DNA of 64,000 bases from Cryomorphaceae bacterium (GCA_016124575.1 WGNM01000004.1:1-64000), one strand, 5' to 3'. Positions 19,073 to 27,966 are shown, counted from the stretch's first letter. The notes: a model not told the origin generated them from the sequence alone. Numbers and translations: made by a program.

Positions 19073-21844
19073 TTGAACTCATTTGTAGAAGACTTAGCAG
19101 AAACCATTTTGAACAGCCCTCATGGCATGAGGGACATAGCCGTTGTATTGCCTGGAAAACGCTCTGCAACATTTCTCAAAAGGGCCATTGGAAATAAAAC
19201 CGAAACTGCTACGTGGCTGCCAGAGCTGCTAACTTTGCCCGACCTGATTGGAAGGATGGTTGGAAAAAATCGCGGCGACCGTCTCGATTTGGTATTTGAA
19301 CTCTACGAAACGCATTGCAAGCTGAGTGGTAAAAATGAAAGCCTTGAAAGCTTCTTGGCTTGGGGGCCAACCGTGCTTTCAGATTTCAATGAAATCGATC
19401 ACCACCTGCTCGAAGCGCGGGTAGTATTTAAAAATCTCCGCGATTATAAGGAGATCGATCAATGGAGTTTTGGTGAGGATGAATTGAGTAGTACGCAAGA
19501 GAAATTTCTTGGCTTTTGGGAAACCCTCCTCCCGCTCTACAACGCTTTCCATGCTTCGATGAAATTGAAAAATAGCTACTACGGCGGCGCTTTGGCGAAA
19601 AAAGCAGCCCATGACGCCGTTGAAAAGTTCGATGCATTGGGCATTCGACATGTATATGTCGCCGGACTAAACGCCCTAACACCCGCAGAAGAACGCATAC
19701 TTCGCAAGCTAGAAGAAGTAGGAAAAGCAACCGTAATATGGGATGCTGATAATTACTATGTCCACAACAAAGTATTGGAGGCTGGTCATTTCATTCGGAA
19801 ATACGGCACCTTGGGCAACGGACAATCATTACCGAGCAAGGTAAAAGATATTGAACGCCACATTACCATTACGGGCTGCAGTTCATCTATCACACAAGCC
19901 CAACAAATGGCGGCCATTCTCGATGGCATAAGCGAGCAAGAAGCCATGGAAACGGCCATCGTTTTGCCAGACAATGGATTGCTTTCTGCTGTTTTACCTG
20001 CAATTCCTGAAAAATTCAGTGCCCTCAACGTCACCATGGGATTGTCTGTAAATGATAGTCCACTCCGAAGTCTAATATTCCAGTTTTTCCGCCTTTTTGA
20101 CACCCGCACCAATCCGCGTTACCAGCCATTCCTCGGATTGATTCGCCACCCGCTTTTCAGAAATAGAGACCGCCAAATGGAAAAGGCTGTAGAGCGAATT
20201 GAAGATGTTGTGGTCGGACAAAACATGGTATTCATCGATAGCCGACTCTTGCTCGAAAAGATCCAAACCTTCGGAAACGTCAGTTTAACAGCTTTGTTCG
20301 AGGCACTTTTCGAAGCGACTAAAAACCGCACCACAGCTAAGATATTTGAAGCACTCGAATGCCTGCTAGAAGCAATAGAACCTGATGATACAGGAGAGCA
20401 AAAAGACGAAATCTTGTATCAAAGCTGGATACTCTTGCGCAGTAACATTCAACGCTTAGAGCGACTAACGCATCAATACCCCGTATTTTCTGAGCCTCGG
20501 GAGTTGGAGCGCATCCTTTTTAAATTGCTCTCACAGGCGCAGGTTGACTTGTTAGGTGAACCGTTGATCGGATTGCAAGTCATGGGACTGCTTGAATCGC
20601 GCGCACTCGATTTCAAACGTGTCATCATATTCTCGTGCAATGAAGGCATCATACCGAAAAGCAATTTCGCAGAATCCATGCTGCCAGCCGATTTGCGATA
20701 CGGGTTCGGACTGCCCTCAAGACATGAACGCGAAGCAATATTCGCCTATTACTTCTACCGTCTACTCCACCGCTCACAAGATGTCCACCTACTTTATGTA
20801 GCCGGCGATTCAGACTATAAATCGGGAGAGAAGAGCAGGTACCTGCAGCAAATCGAAAGTTGCGCACTGCTGCCAAAATACAAGACAACCGTTTCAAGCA
20901 ACAGTGTGGTCTCCAAGTCTCCTGGCCCCGCCATTCCTATTCCGGAATTTACCAACATCGATTGGATCGTGCAGCGGACAATCTTAATGTTGGAAAAAGG
21001 ACTTTATCCATCGGCCATACAAAAATGGAGTGCATGCAAAGCCGACTTCTTCTATCGCTACCTACTAGGATTGCGAGAACAAGATGAACTTGAAGAATCG
21101 ATGGAAGACAACACCCTCGGAACGATTGTCCATTTTGTACTCGAAGAAGGACTAAAAGAACAACAGGGCAAGCAGCTCACCGTAGAAACAATCGATCAGC
21201 TAGAACAGCGAATGGAAGCGCTCATCGACGAAGGACTGTCGAAGCACTACAACCCAAAATTGATGGATTCTGGCGAGAATTACCTCAAGCGTTCCATCGT
21301 GCGCAAGTACCTTGAAAAAATTCTTCAACGCGAACGCCGAGAATTGTCATCGTCAAATACTGTCGTGCTTCAGAAACTCGAATACCCCTTCAAACATACC
21401 ATCAGCGTAGAAGTAGGCGACAAAAAAGTAGACGTTCAGATGGGAGGTAAGGCCGATAGGGTTGATGATTTCAATGGCGTACCTCGCATCATCGACTACA
21501 AGTCGGGCCGTGTTAAAGCCGACGACCTCGAAATCAAATACGACAGTTGGGAGAAAGATCTCTTGCGACCAGACCATGCGAAAGCCCTGCAAATGTTGTT
21601 GTACATGTACCTTGCGCAACGTGATATGAAAACCCCTGTTATGGGAGGAATCGTATCTGCTAAATCACACAGTGCAGGGTTCATCCCACTTAAAAATGCA
21701 AACTACAACTCCGTGCTGCATGTAGACCAAGTTCTGGGAGACAGAGTTGAAGATTGGGTAAAAAAGTTAGTTGTAGAAATGTTAGACTCAAATCAGCAAG
21801 TAGCGCACAAACACAGCGCGAAATATTGCGAATATTGCACCTGA
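19073..21844 (+). CDS. addB: AddB-like PD-(D/E)XK nuclease of the AddAB repair complex
   Basis: 923 residues. The N-terminus has a degenerate nucleotide-binding motif (VVLPGKRSATFLKR, about 23-36), the middle a superfamily 1-like inactivated helicase fold (DFKRVIIFSCNEGIIPKS), and the C-terminus a RecB-type nuclease: CKADFFYRYLLGL (Cys655), GGKADRVDD, IIDYKSG (Asp808, Lys810) and KALQMLLYMYL. AddB partners AddA in end resection. The start is TTG at 19073; the next Met would remove the start of the protein close to the nucleotide-binding strand, so TTG is preferred. Odd: AddB proteins bind an iron-sulfur cluster through one cysteine upstream and a terminal C-x2-C-x5-C; here the protein stops one residue after C-x2-C (Cys919, Cys922), so the fourth ligand is missing. 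Confidence 0.88.
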   Translation: MNSFVEDLAETILNSPHGMRDIAVVLPGKRSATFLKRAIGNKTETATWLPELLTLPDLIGRMVGKNRGDRLDLVFELYETHCKLSGKNESLESFLAWGPTVLSDFNEIDHHLLEARVVFKNLRDYKEIDQWSFGEDELSSTQEKFLGFWETLLPLYNAFHASMKLKNSYYGGALAKKAAHDAVEKFDALGIRHVYVAGLNALTPAEERILRKLEEVGKATVIWDADNYYVHNKVLEAGHFIRKYGTLGNGQSLPSKVKDIERHITITGCSSSITQAQQMAAILDGISEQEAMETAIVLPDNGLLSAVLPAIPEKFSALNVTMGLSVNDSPLRSLIFQFFRLFDTRTNPRYQPFLGLIRHPLFRNRDRQMEKAVERIEDVVVGQNMVFIDSRLLLEKIQTFGNVSLTALFEALFEATKNRTTAKIFEALECLLEAIEPDDTGEQKDEILYQSWILLRSNIQRLERLTHQYPVFSEPRELERILFKLLSQAQVDLLGEPLIGLQVMGLLESRALDFKRVIIFSCNEGIIPKSNFAESMLPADLRYGFGLPSRHEREAIFAYYFYRLLHRSQDVHLLYVAGDSDYKSGEKSRYLQQIESCALLPKYKTTVSSNSVVSKSPGPAIPIPEFTNIDWIVQRTILMLEKGLYPSAIQKWSACKADFFYRYLLGLREQDELEESMEDNTLGTIVHFVLEEGLKEQQGKQLTVETIDQLEQRMEALIDEGLSKHYNPKLMDSGENYLKRSIVRKYLEKILQRERRELSSSNTVVLQKLEYPFKHTISVEVGDKKVDVQMGGKADRVDDFNGVPRIIDYKSGRVKADDLEIKYDSWEKDLLRPDHAKALQMLLYMYLAQRDMKTPVMGGIVSAKSHSAGFIPLKNANYNSVLHVDQVLGDRVEDWVKKLVVEMLDSNQQVAHKHSAKYCEYCT

Positions 21845-21857
21845 GAAGCTGGAGAAC

Positions 21858-23183
21858 ATGAGTGAACAACAAAAACGCGTATTGATCATCACCTATTACT
21901 GGCCGCCATCAGGAGGTTCAGGCGTTCAGCGCTGGTTAAAATTCGCGAAGTATTTGCCATCAAACGGCTGGCAACCTGTTGTTTACACACCCGAAAACCC
22001 AGAATTTCCAAGCATTGACCCTTCGTTGGAAAAAGATGTCCCTGCCTCTGCCATCGTCATCAAACGCCAAATTCTCGAACCTTATAACATCTACAAAAAG
22101 TTTGTAGGCTTAAAGAAGAACGACCGCATCAATACCGGATTTTTATCTGAGAAAGAAAAGCCAGGGAAACTAGAGATGCTTTCGAGGTGGATACGAGGCA
22201 ACTTCTTCATTCCCGACGCCCGTCGTTTTTGGGTAAGCCCCTCGGTGCGATTTCTCAAAAAACACCTCCGTCAGCATCCCGTCGACCTCATCATATCCAC
22301 CGGGCCGCCGCACAGCTTGCACCTCATTGCTCAAAAACTTCAAAAGAGCACGGGCACGCCGTGGATAGCCGATTTCCGTGATCCGTGGACCAACATCGAC
22401 TTCTATGAGGACCTCATGTTGACGCGCTTGGCCGACAAGAAGCATCACAAATTGGAAAAGCTCGTTTTGGAAGATGCACAGCACATTTTGGTTGTTGGGA
22501 AAACCATGAAAGACGAGTTCAGCGACATTGTTGAAGCCAAGAAGATCACAGTTTTGCCAAACGGTTATGACGATGATGATCAGCACCTCGCTAAAGCGGA
22601 TGTTGATGACAAGTTCAGCATTGCTCATATCGGTTCTTTCAGTCCGGCCCGCAACCCACAAACCCTTTGGAAGGTACTTTCTGAACTGGTAGAAGAAGAT
22701 TCAAACTTTGCTACCGACCTCATCATCCGTGCCGTTGGCACGATAGACCATAGCGTGCAAAAAGCCATATCAGACAACGCCTTAGACCCATTTGTGGAGC
22801 GCATTCAATACCTGCCACACGACCTTGTGATGAGCGAGCAACAGCGTGCTGCAGTATTGATGCTTGTTGTAAACCGGTCAAAAAATGCCAAAGGAATTCT
22901 TACAGGAAAAGTATTTGAATACCTATTATCGGGCCGACCCATACTCGCCATCGGGCCTGTGGACGGTGATTTGGCGGCACTCATGGAAGAAGTTGGCGCA
23001 CCTTCCCTTGTAGATTACGACGATGAAGCAGCATTGAAGAAACGCGTGAAAGAACTTTACGCCGACTTTAAGCAGCGAAAAGAACCTGAAGCACCTGATG
23101 TTACAGCCTATAGCCGATCGGCACTTACAAAAAAACTAAGCCATTTGATGGAAACAGTAAGTCGTTCTAGCGACGAGCGCTGA
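21858..23183 (+). CDS. Glycosyltransferase family 4-type protein
   Basis: 441 residues with a GT-B fold: the N-terminal domain begins RVLIITYYWPPSGGSGVQRW (acceptor side) and includes STGPPHSLHLIA and PWIADFRDPW. The C-terminal donor domain has AHIGSFSPARNP, LTGKVFEYLLSGRPILAIGP and a closing GAPSLVDYDDE. Such enzymes transfer sugars from nucleotide donors to surface polysaccharides or lipids. A purine-rich GGAG at 21851-21854 sits just before the ATG, an unusually good ribosome site for this window. It is 14 bases after addB. Its 3' end overlaps the convergent methyltransferase gene by 17 bases. The nearby flippase suggests a role in exopolysaccharide or O-antigen-like synthesis; donor and acceptor are unknown. 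Confidence 0.9.
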   Translation: MSEQQKRVLIITYYWPPSGGSGVQRWLKFAKYLPSNGWQPVVYTPENPEFPSIDPSLEKDVPASAIVIKRQILEPYNIYKKFVGLKKNDRINTGFLSEKEKPGKLEMLSRWIRGNFFIPDARRFWVSPSVRFLKKHLRQHPVDLIISTGPPHSLHLIAQKLQKSTGTPWIADFRDPWTNIDFYEDLMLTRLADKKHHKLEKLVLEDAQHILVVGKTMKDEFSDIVEAKKITVLPNGYDDDDQHLAKADVDDKFSIAHIGSFSPARNPQTLWKVLSELVEEDSNFATDLIIRAVGTIDHSVQKAISDNALDPFVERIQYLPHDLVMSEQQRAAVLMLVVNRSKNAKGILTGKVFEYLLSGRPILAIGPVDGDLAALMEEVGAPSLVDYDDEAALKKRVKELYADFKQRKEPEAPDVTAYSRSALTKKLSHLMETVSRSSDER

Positions 23184-23685
23184 TGCCGTAGTAACGCGGT
23201 GTAAAGTACCGTAAAATTGGACGAATACCATTTGGAAACGCCGGTGGAGAGGTCCATTTCGTGCGCCCTTCGATCTTCCAACCCGCTTTTTCCACCAACC
23301 AATCGAACTGCCAATCTTCGAATTCATGGTAATGTTGATCACGGATATCGTTTTTGTTGCGGTAGGCCGATGCAAACCATAGTCGCATAGGGATCGTTGC
23401 TATCAAGCGAGGAGCCTTGATGGCCGCCAACAAAGGCATTGGGTTGACCAAATGCTCAATTATCTCGAATGCTGTAACCGCGTCAAAACCATCTTTCACA
23501 ACCCCAGTAACGTCAAAATCAACATCTTCGCCATTGGTGTTGACAACTTCATATCCAGCCTTTTCCATCCACTCCGAGAAAGAGTTTCTCACACCCAGAT
23601 CCAATATTCTAGCCGGTGGTGGCAATTCCTGTTTAAGGAATTCAAGCGTGATCTCAAATCGACGTATTTGGTGGTTATTATTCAT
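23167..23685 (-). CDS. Class I SAM-dependent methyltransferase
   Basis: 172 residues, short for the class. The cofactor motif ARILDLGVRNSFSEW (about 26-40) keeps the acidic strand start but lacks the usual GxGxG glycines. Asp and Glu follow in motif II/III (DFDVTGVVKDGFDAVTAFEIIEHL), and the EIIEHL sequence is typical of methyltransferases of this type. The C-terminal part (HEFEDWQFDWLVEKAGW) matches the FxxxELxxLLexaGF region. It is divergent from the flippase gene and convergent with the glycosyltransferase gene. The setting suggests methylation of a surface sugar or lipid, which is inference. Confidence 0.82.
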   Translation of the reverse strand: MNNNHQIRRFEITLEFLKQELPPPARILDLGVRNSFSEWMEKAGYEVVNTNGEDVDFDVTGVVKDGFDAVTAFEIIEHLVNPMPLLAAIKAPRLIATIPMRLWFASAYRNKNDIRDQHYHEFEDWQFDWLVEKAGWKIEGRTKWTSPPAFPNGIRPILRYFTPRYYGISARR

Positions 23686-23749
23686 ATCAAAGTCCTCTGC
23701 TGTTTATACAATTCTTAACTTCCGCCAGAATTCCAGAAATCTACTAGAC

Positions 23750-25228
23750 TTGGGCGTCGTTATAAATCAAGCCTCAAAGAACGCTATTTCCATTTTAATT
23801 GGCACCATTCTCGGAGCCGTTAATACCATTCTCATTTTACCAAAAGCCTTTGAGGGATTCGAAGAAGGATGGGGACTGTTGAAAGTCATGACAGCGTATG
23901 CATTGATATTTTCGCAGTTTTTTCACGGAGGCATACCAAACACGGTGATACGCTACTTTCCCCAGCTCACCATTCAAACACGTCCGGCCTTTCTCCGCTG
24001 GGCATTCACCATTCCCGTTTTGGGAAGTGTTATTTTCCTGCTTCTTTTTTTACTCTTGGGCAACGACACCCTGCGACTTGTCCAAGAAGGAGACGCCGCT
24101 TTGCTCCAGCCCCACCGTTGGGAGCTCATCATTTTGACCATTTCTCTTATTGTCTTTTACGCATTGAACGGTTATCTCAGTGCCGTTTTGAAGACAACCG
24201 TGTATCAATTTCTGAATGAAACCTTTTTGAAGGCCTGGTTCATGATCGTTGCCCTGCTTTTTTGGTTCGACATGTGTTCGTTTGAAACCTTGTTGTTTAT
24301 ATACGTAGGCGGGTACGTGCTGGCGAGCGTTGTTTTGTTGATCCATTCGCTACAAGCAGGACTTTCGTTTTCACGCGGAGAATTTCCCCTTCAGAAAAAA
24401 GAGCTTTACAACTACAGCTTCTACTCCATTCTCGATCGTGGAGCTGCCATATTGGTGAACAACCTCGACATCATCATGGTAGGCATGCTCATCGGGTTGA
24501 ACGAAGTAGCATATTACACCCTCGCTTTCTACATCGGATCGGTTTCATTGCTACCTCAGAAATCGCTATTGTCTATTGCCAACCCAATCACCTCGAAAGC
24601 CATTGCTGAAAAAAACGATACTGCCTTGCACGACATCTATCGCCAAAGTTCGCAGGTTCAATTGCTTTTTGGCGGTTACATATTCGTGAGTATTTGGGTG
24701 TGCATCACCGAAATTTTGCACTTGCTGCCAAATCAGTATCAGGAAGGAATGTGGGTTGTCTTCTTCATCGGAATGGCTAAAATGTTTTACATGGCCACCG
24801 GTGTCTCGGGCGGAATACTTGTCTACAGCCAGCACTACCGATTGAATTTCAGACTCAATCTCATATTGATTTTCCTGACCATTGGCACCAATTATCTGTT
24901 CATCTCGCCAAGCCTATTCGACATGGGAATAACGGGTGCGGCGCTGGCAACGGCACTGTCGTTTATGCTGTACAACTCGATGAAAGTGTATTATGTCAGG
25001 AAATACTTTAAGATCACACCATTTACCAGCACCTACTACATAACCATCCTTTTGTTGGTGGCCATGAGTGCATTGTTTTATTGGCAGCCGTTTCTCAACT
25101 ATCCGTTCGTAGCTATATTGGTAAAAGGGATGTTGACGACTGCATTGACTTTTGGAGTGGCGTATTATTTCAAATTGGCTCCAGAAGCATTTGGCATGCT
25201 GGCGCGGATGAAAACGCGGAACAAATAG
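23750..25228 (+). CDS. Polysaccharide flippase (Wzx-like, MOP superfamily), TTG start
   Basis: 492 residues with about 12-14 hydrophobic segments, from NAISILIGTILGAVNTILIL at the N-terminus to GMLTTALTFGVAYYFKLAP. Members translocate lipid-linked oligosaccharides across the inner membrane. The open frame extends upstream into the divergent methyltransferase gene, but that part has no membrane segments and is antisense to a real gene. The family's start, MGVVxxQxxKNxIS, is matched exactly from the TTG at 23750 (then GVVINQASKNAIS), so I take that as the true start. The stop is two bases from the convergent DUF2147 gene. Together with the nearby glycosyltransferase it suggests surface-glycan export. 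Confidence 0.9.
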   Translation: MGVVINQASKNAISILIGTILGAVNTILILPKAFEGFEEGWGLLKVMTAYALIFSQFFHGGIPNTVIRYFPQLTIQTRPAFLRWAFTIPVLGSVIFLLLFLLLGNDTLRLVQEGDAALLQPHRWELIILTISLIVFYALNGYLSAVLKTTVYQFLNETFLKAWFMIVALLFWFDMCSFETLLFIYVGGYVLASVVLLIHSLQAGLSFSRGEFPLQKKELYNYSFYSILDRGAAILVNNLDIIMVGMLIGLNEVAYYTLAFYIGSVSLLPQKSLLSIANPITSKAIAEKNDTALHDIYRQSSQVQLLFGGYIFVSIWVCITEILHLLPNQYQEGMWVVFFIGMAKMFYMATGVSGGILVYSQHYRLNFRLNLILIFLTIGTNYLFISPSLFDMGITGAALATALSFMLYNSMKVYYVRKYFKITPFTSTYYITILLLVAMSALFYWQPFLNYPFVAILVKGMLTTALTFGVAYYFKLAPEAFGMLARMKTRNK

Positions 25229-25230
25229 GC

Positions 25231-25659
25231 TTACTTTACGCGCACCCAGTATTGGGTTCGGTAGATGAAATATAGGTAACCACGGACATTCAATTTATCC
25301 GGATTTTTCTCATCGACCCACAATTTGCAATCGTAAACACTGCCTTTGGCAGGATCGAGAATGGTTCCATCTTCGAATTCCTTTCCATCTTGCACCAAGT
25401 CGCGAATGATCTCCATACCCAAGATTTCTTGGTTTTTGCGATCATCGTCACACTCTTTGCAAATTGGGTCTTGATCTTCATTCGGTTCACGAAACAATTT
25501 TACCACCTTTCCGAAATAGGCATCTCCTTTTTTATAGATCTCTACGATCGATTTCGGCTTCCCAGTTTCATCATCGATGGTCTTCCATTGCCCGACGATA
25601 CCTTGTGCACTAGCGACTACGCTAGCAAAGCATAAAAAGAAAGTAATAGCTGTTTTCAT
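25231..25659 (-). CDS. DUF2147 family secreted protein
   Basis: 142 residues with a signal peptide (FASVVASAQ) and the DUF2147 pattern: GIVGQWKTIDDETGKPKSIV, EIYKKGDAYFGKVVKL, CKECDDDRKNQEILGMEII and the closing YLYFIYRTQYWVRV. The family is a small periplasmic or outer-membrane-associated beta-barrel-like fold of unknown function, common in Bacteroidota and Proteobacteria. Its ATG overlaps the stop of the yihY-like gene (ATGA), so it belongs to the nadC-yihY transcription unit. Confidence 0.92.
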   Translation of the reverse strand: MKTAITFFLCFASVVASAQGIVGQWKTIDDETGKPKSIVEIYKKGDAYFGKVVKLFREPNEDQDPICKECDDDRKNQEILGMEIIRDLVQDGKEFEDGTILDPAKGSVYDCKLWVDEKNPDKLNVRGYLYFIYRTQYWVRVK

Positions 25660-26600
25660 TCGTTCAATTCTTTCATCAGTTTGGCATCCAACTTTGCCTT
25701 TGAGATGCTCGTATTTAATTCAAAGCCAATTAACAAAATTACGCTGTTCAAGTTCACCCATATCATCAACAACAAGATGGTTCCAAGTGAGCCATAAAGC
25801 TTGTTATACGTCGCAAAGTTATTTACAAACCAAGCGAATAAAAGGGAAGTTAAAATATACAGCACTGTAGTAACGATGGCACCTGCCGAAAAAGTCTTCC
25901 ACTTCGTATTTTTAAAATCACCCATGTTGTACAAAATCGTTATCGATCCATACATCAAGAACACCGTGATCAGCCATTTCGCGATGCTGAGCAAAAACAC
26001 GAGGTCTTCAGAGAGAATATTCAGTTCAATCAACTTATCGAACACCATTCCTGAGAAGATGATCAAAGCTACAGAGATGATCATGAACAGACTGAGGACA
26101 ATCATCAACACCACCGAAACCAGGCGAAGTACCATTGGGTTTCCTTTATCTCCCAAATTGTATGAAGCATTGAAACCTTGCATGATTGCATTTACGCTGT
26201 TGGAAGCATAGAACAGACTCAGCACAAAACCGATTGAGAAAACGGTGCTGTGGCTTTTGGTCAGCAAGTCAGCAATGGTTTCTTCTACCAATGAGAACGT
26301 ATCACCCGGAAAAAAACCACGAATTGAATCGAATAAGTTTGATTGAAAATCGCTGATGGGAATCATAGGCAGCAGCGAAAGCAGCATGATCAAAAAAGGA
26401 AAAATCGCCATTAAAATCTGAAAAGAAATGGCCGCGGCACGTGTGCTAACGGCCCCTTTTTGCATCCCCTCGAAGAAGAAACGCGCCACCGCAAACAGGC
26501 TTAGTCCTTCAAACCCCCACGGCTTTATATTCTTCGCAAAAGCGATTGGCAACTTCACCAAGCGCGACTCGAGCAATCGGTTCAACCACTTCTTCAGCAT
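25656..26600 (-). CDS. YihY/BrkB family inner-membrane protein
   Basis: 314 residues with six predicted membrane helices, including ISFQILMAIFPFLIMLLSLL, TVFSIGFVLSLFYASNSVNA, VSVVLMIVLSLFMIISVALI and SLGTILLLMIWVNLNSVILL. The ISFQILMAIFPFL and FYASNSVNAIMQGFNASY segments are the family signature. The family was once mis-annotated as ribonuclease BN and its function is not established. It starts one base after the nadC stop and overlaps the DUF2147 start, so it is in the same operon. Confidence 0.94.
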   Translation of the reverse strand: MLKKWLNRLLESRLVKLPIAFAKNIKPWGFEGLSLFAVARFFFEGMQKGAVSTRAAAISFQILMAIFPFLIMLLSLLPMIPISDFQSNLFDSIRGFFPGDTFSLVEETIADLLTKSHSTVFSIGFVLSLFYASNSVNAIMQGFNASYNLGDKGNPMVLRLVSVVLMIVLSLFMIISVALIIFSGMVFDKLIELNILSEDLVFLLSIAKWLITVFLMYGSITILYNMGDFKNTKWKTFSAGAIVTTVLYILTSLLFAWFVNNFATYNKLYGSLGTILLLMIWVNLNSVILLIGFELNTSISKAKLDAKLMKELNE

Positions 26601-26601
26601 T

Positions 26602-27447
26602 CTACAGCGCCTTTAAGCTAAGGTCCAAACTTTTCACACTGTGGGTCAATGCCCCCATAGAGACAAAATCAACACCTGTTTCGGCGTAATCAACGATGGT
26701 ATCTTCCGTTATTCCACCAGAAGCTTCGGTTTCAATTTTTCCACCCACAATGCCTACCGCCTTTTTAACTTGTTCAGGACTAAAATTATCGAACATCACG
26801 CGAGTCACACCAACTTCAGCAAGCACCTGATCAAGTTCTTCGAAATTTCGGACTTCAATCTCCACTGGCAAAAAGATACCACGTTGTTCTTGATAAGTCC
26901 GCACTTGGTGCATCGCTGCATGAATTCCCCCAGCGTAATCAACATGATTGTCTTTGAGCATAATCATATCAAAAAGCCCAAACCGATGATTTTGTCCTCC
27001 ACCAATGCGCACAGCCCACTTCTCAAAAAACCGCAAACCGGGCGTTGTTTTTCTTGTATCGAGTACACGTGTTTCGGTATGTGAAATCCTGGAAACAATG
27101 CGATTTGTCTGCGTTGCAATGCCACTCATTCGCTGCATCATATTGAGCACCAGACGTTCAGCCTTCAAAATAGAGTGCGTTTTACCTCGAACAATGAAAG
27201 CAACATCACCATATTTCACTTGCTCGCCATCGGCGAGGATGACTTCTAAGATCAACTCTGGGTCAACCAAATTGAAGATTTGTTTAGCGACCTCCATTCC
27301 GGCTAGTACGCCACTTTCTTTAACGAGAAGACGGGCTGCACCGGTGGTATCGGCAGGAATGCTTGCAAGAGAAGAATGGTCGCCATCGCCAATATCTTCA
27401 TTCAGTGCATTTAGAATGAACTGTTTTGAATCAATTTCTTGTGTCAT
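26602..27447 (-). CDS. nadC: Nicotinate-nucleotide pyrophosphorylase (carboxylating), quinolinate phosphoribosyltransferase
   Basis: 281 residues, typical size. NadC converts quinolinate and PRPP to nicotinate mononucleotide, CO2 and pyrophosphate in de novo NAD synthesis. Signatures in order: EDIGDGDHSS (residues about 15-24), LNMMQRMSGIATQT, LDTRKTTPGLR, RIGGGQNHRFGLFDMIMLKDNH (catalytic lysine/histidine region), VEIEVRNFEEL, MFDNFSPE and EASGGITEDTI with GVDFVSMGALTHS. A TACCTTTG element four bases upstream of the ATG is a likely promoter and abuts the terminator of the preceding gene. The NR-salvage genes pnuC and nadR-like lie about 6 kb away. Confidence 0.97.
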   Translation of the reverse strand: MTQEIDSKQFILNALNEDIGDGDHSSLASIPADTTGAARLLVKESGVLAGMEVAKQIFNLVDPELILEVILADGEQVKYGDVAFIVRGKTHSILKAERLVLNMMQRMSGIATQTNRIVSRISHTETRVLDTRKTTPGLRFFEKWAVRIGGGQNHRFGLFDMIMLKDNHVDYAGGIHAAMHQVRTYQEQRGIFLPVEIEVRNFEELDQVLAEVGVTRVMFDNFSPEQVKKAVGIVGGKIETEASGGITEDTIVDYAETGVDFVSMGALTHSVKSLDLSLKAL

Positions 27448-27451
27448 GGGG

Positions 27452-27459
27452 CAAAGGTA
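27452..27459 (-). promoter_or_regulatory. Candidate nadC -7 promoter element
   Basis: TACCTTTG (minus strand), exact TAnnTTTG. A TTTG at 27476-27479 is 16 bases further upstream and lies in the loop of the terminator hairpin of the preceding gene, so terminator and promoter share sequence. Confidence 0.45.
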
Positions 27460-27466
27460 AAATGAA

Positions 27467-27490
27467 AAACCCGGCCAAATGACCGGGTTT
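27467..27490 (-). terminator. Terminator of the DUF4783 gene
   Basis: Perfect 8-bp stem AAACCCGG (27467-27474) / CCGGGTTT (27483-27490) with an 8-base loop, three bases past the DUF4783 stop. The minus-strand RNA would end in a T-rich stretch (GGGTTTTTC). Confidence 0.75.
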
Positions 27491-27493
27491 CGC

Positions 27494-27886
27494 TTATTCT
27501 CCGTTGTAGTCTTCTATTCTCAACTGTTTAATCTTCATTCCGTCTTGGCCTTTCTTCATGAAAAAGGTAACGCGGTATTTCCCTGTTTTAGTAACGAGGT
27601 CACCGATGCGGTAGTGATCATCGAGTTTAGAGGTGCCTTTGTGTTTGATATCAAAAGAAATTGGTGGGTTTTTGGCAAAAAACGATTCCAATTTGCGAAC
27701 CACTTGATCTTTTGGATACATATCTTCATCATCAAGTATGGTAAGATCAACACTAGGAACCAGGTAAGAGCCAATCAAGGCTGCATTTCCTTTGCTGAGC
27801 GCGCCTGCAACTTTGGCTGAAATGTCTTCTTGTCCAATCATTACAGTCGCCAAAAGCGCAAATCCCAATGTGAGTAGAGTTTTCAT
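27494..27886 (-). CDS. DUF4783 family exported protein
   Basis: 130 residues: signal peptide (LLATVMIGQ), then ISAKVAGALSKGNAALIGSYL, SVDLTILDDEDMYPKDQVVRK, LESFFAKNPPISFDIKHKG and a final KIKQLRIEDYNGE. These match DUF4783, a Bacteroidota-specific family with an NTF2/SnoaL-like fold and unknown function. In this phylum it commonly lies between rlmH and nadC, as here. Monocistronic: own promoter element and a strong terminator follow. Confidence 0.92.
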   Translation of the reverse strand: MKTLLTLGFALLATVMIGQEDISAKVAGALSKGNAALIGSYLVPSVDLTILDDEDMYPKDQVVRKLESFFAKNPPISFDIKHKGTSKLDDHYRIGDLVTKTGKYRVTFFMKKGQDGMKIKQLRIEDYNGE

Positions 27887-27934
27887 GTGAAAAATTATTT
27901 ACCCGTTTCTTGCAATTACCCTGCCAAAGAAAGG

Positions 27935-27942
27935 CAAAGTTA
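27935..27942 (-). promoter_or_regulatory. Candidate -7 promoter element of the DUF4783 gene
   Basis: TAACTTTG on the minus strand, exact TAnnTTTG, 48 bases upstream of the ATG. It faces away from the rlmH element 48 bases further along the gap. Confidence 0.45.
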
Positions 27943-27966
27943 AAGTGAAATATACGACATTGTAGG

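Noticed and set aside
23417-23749. N-terminal extension of the flippase
   Set aside because: It lies antisense to the methyltransferase and has no membrane segments; the conserved flippase start aligns with the TTG at 23750.
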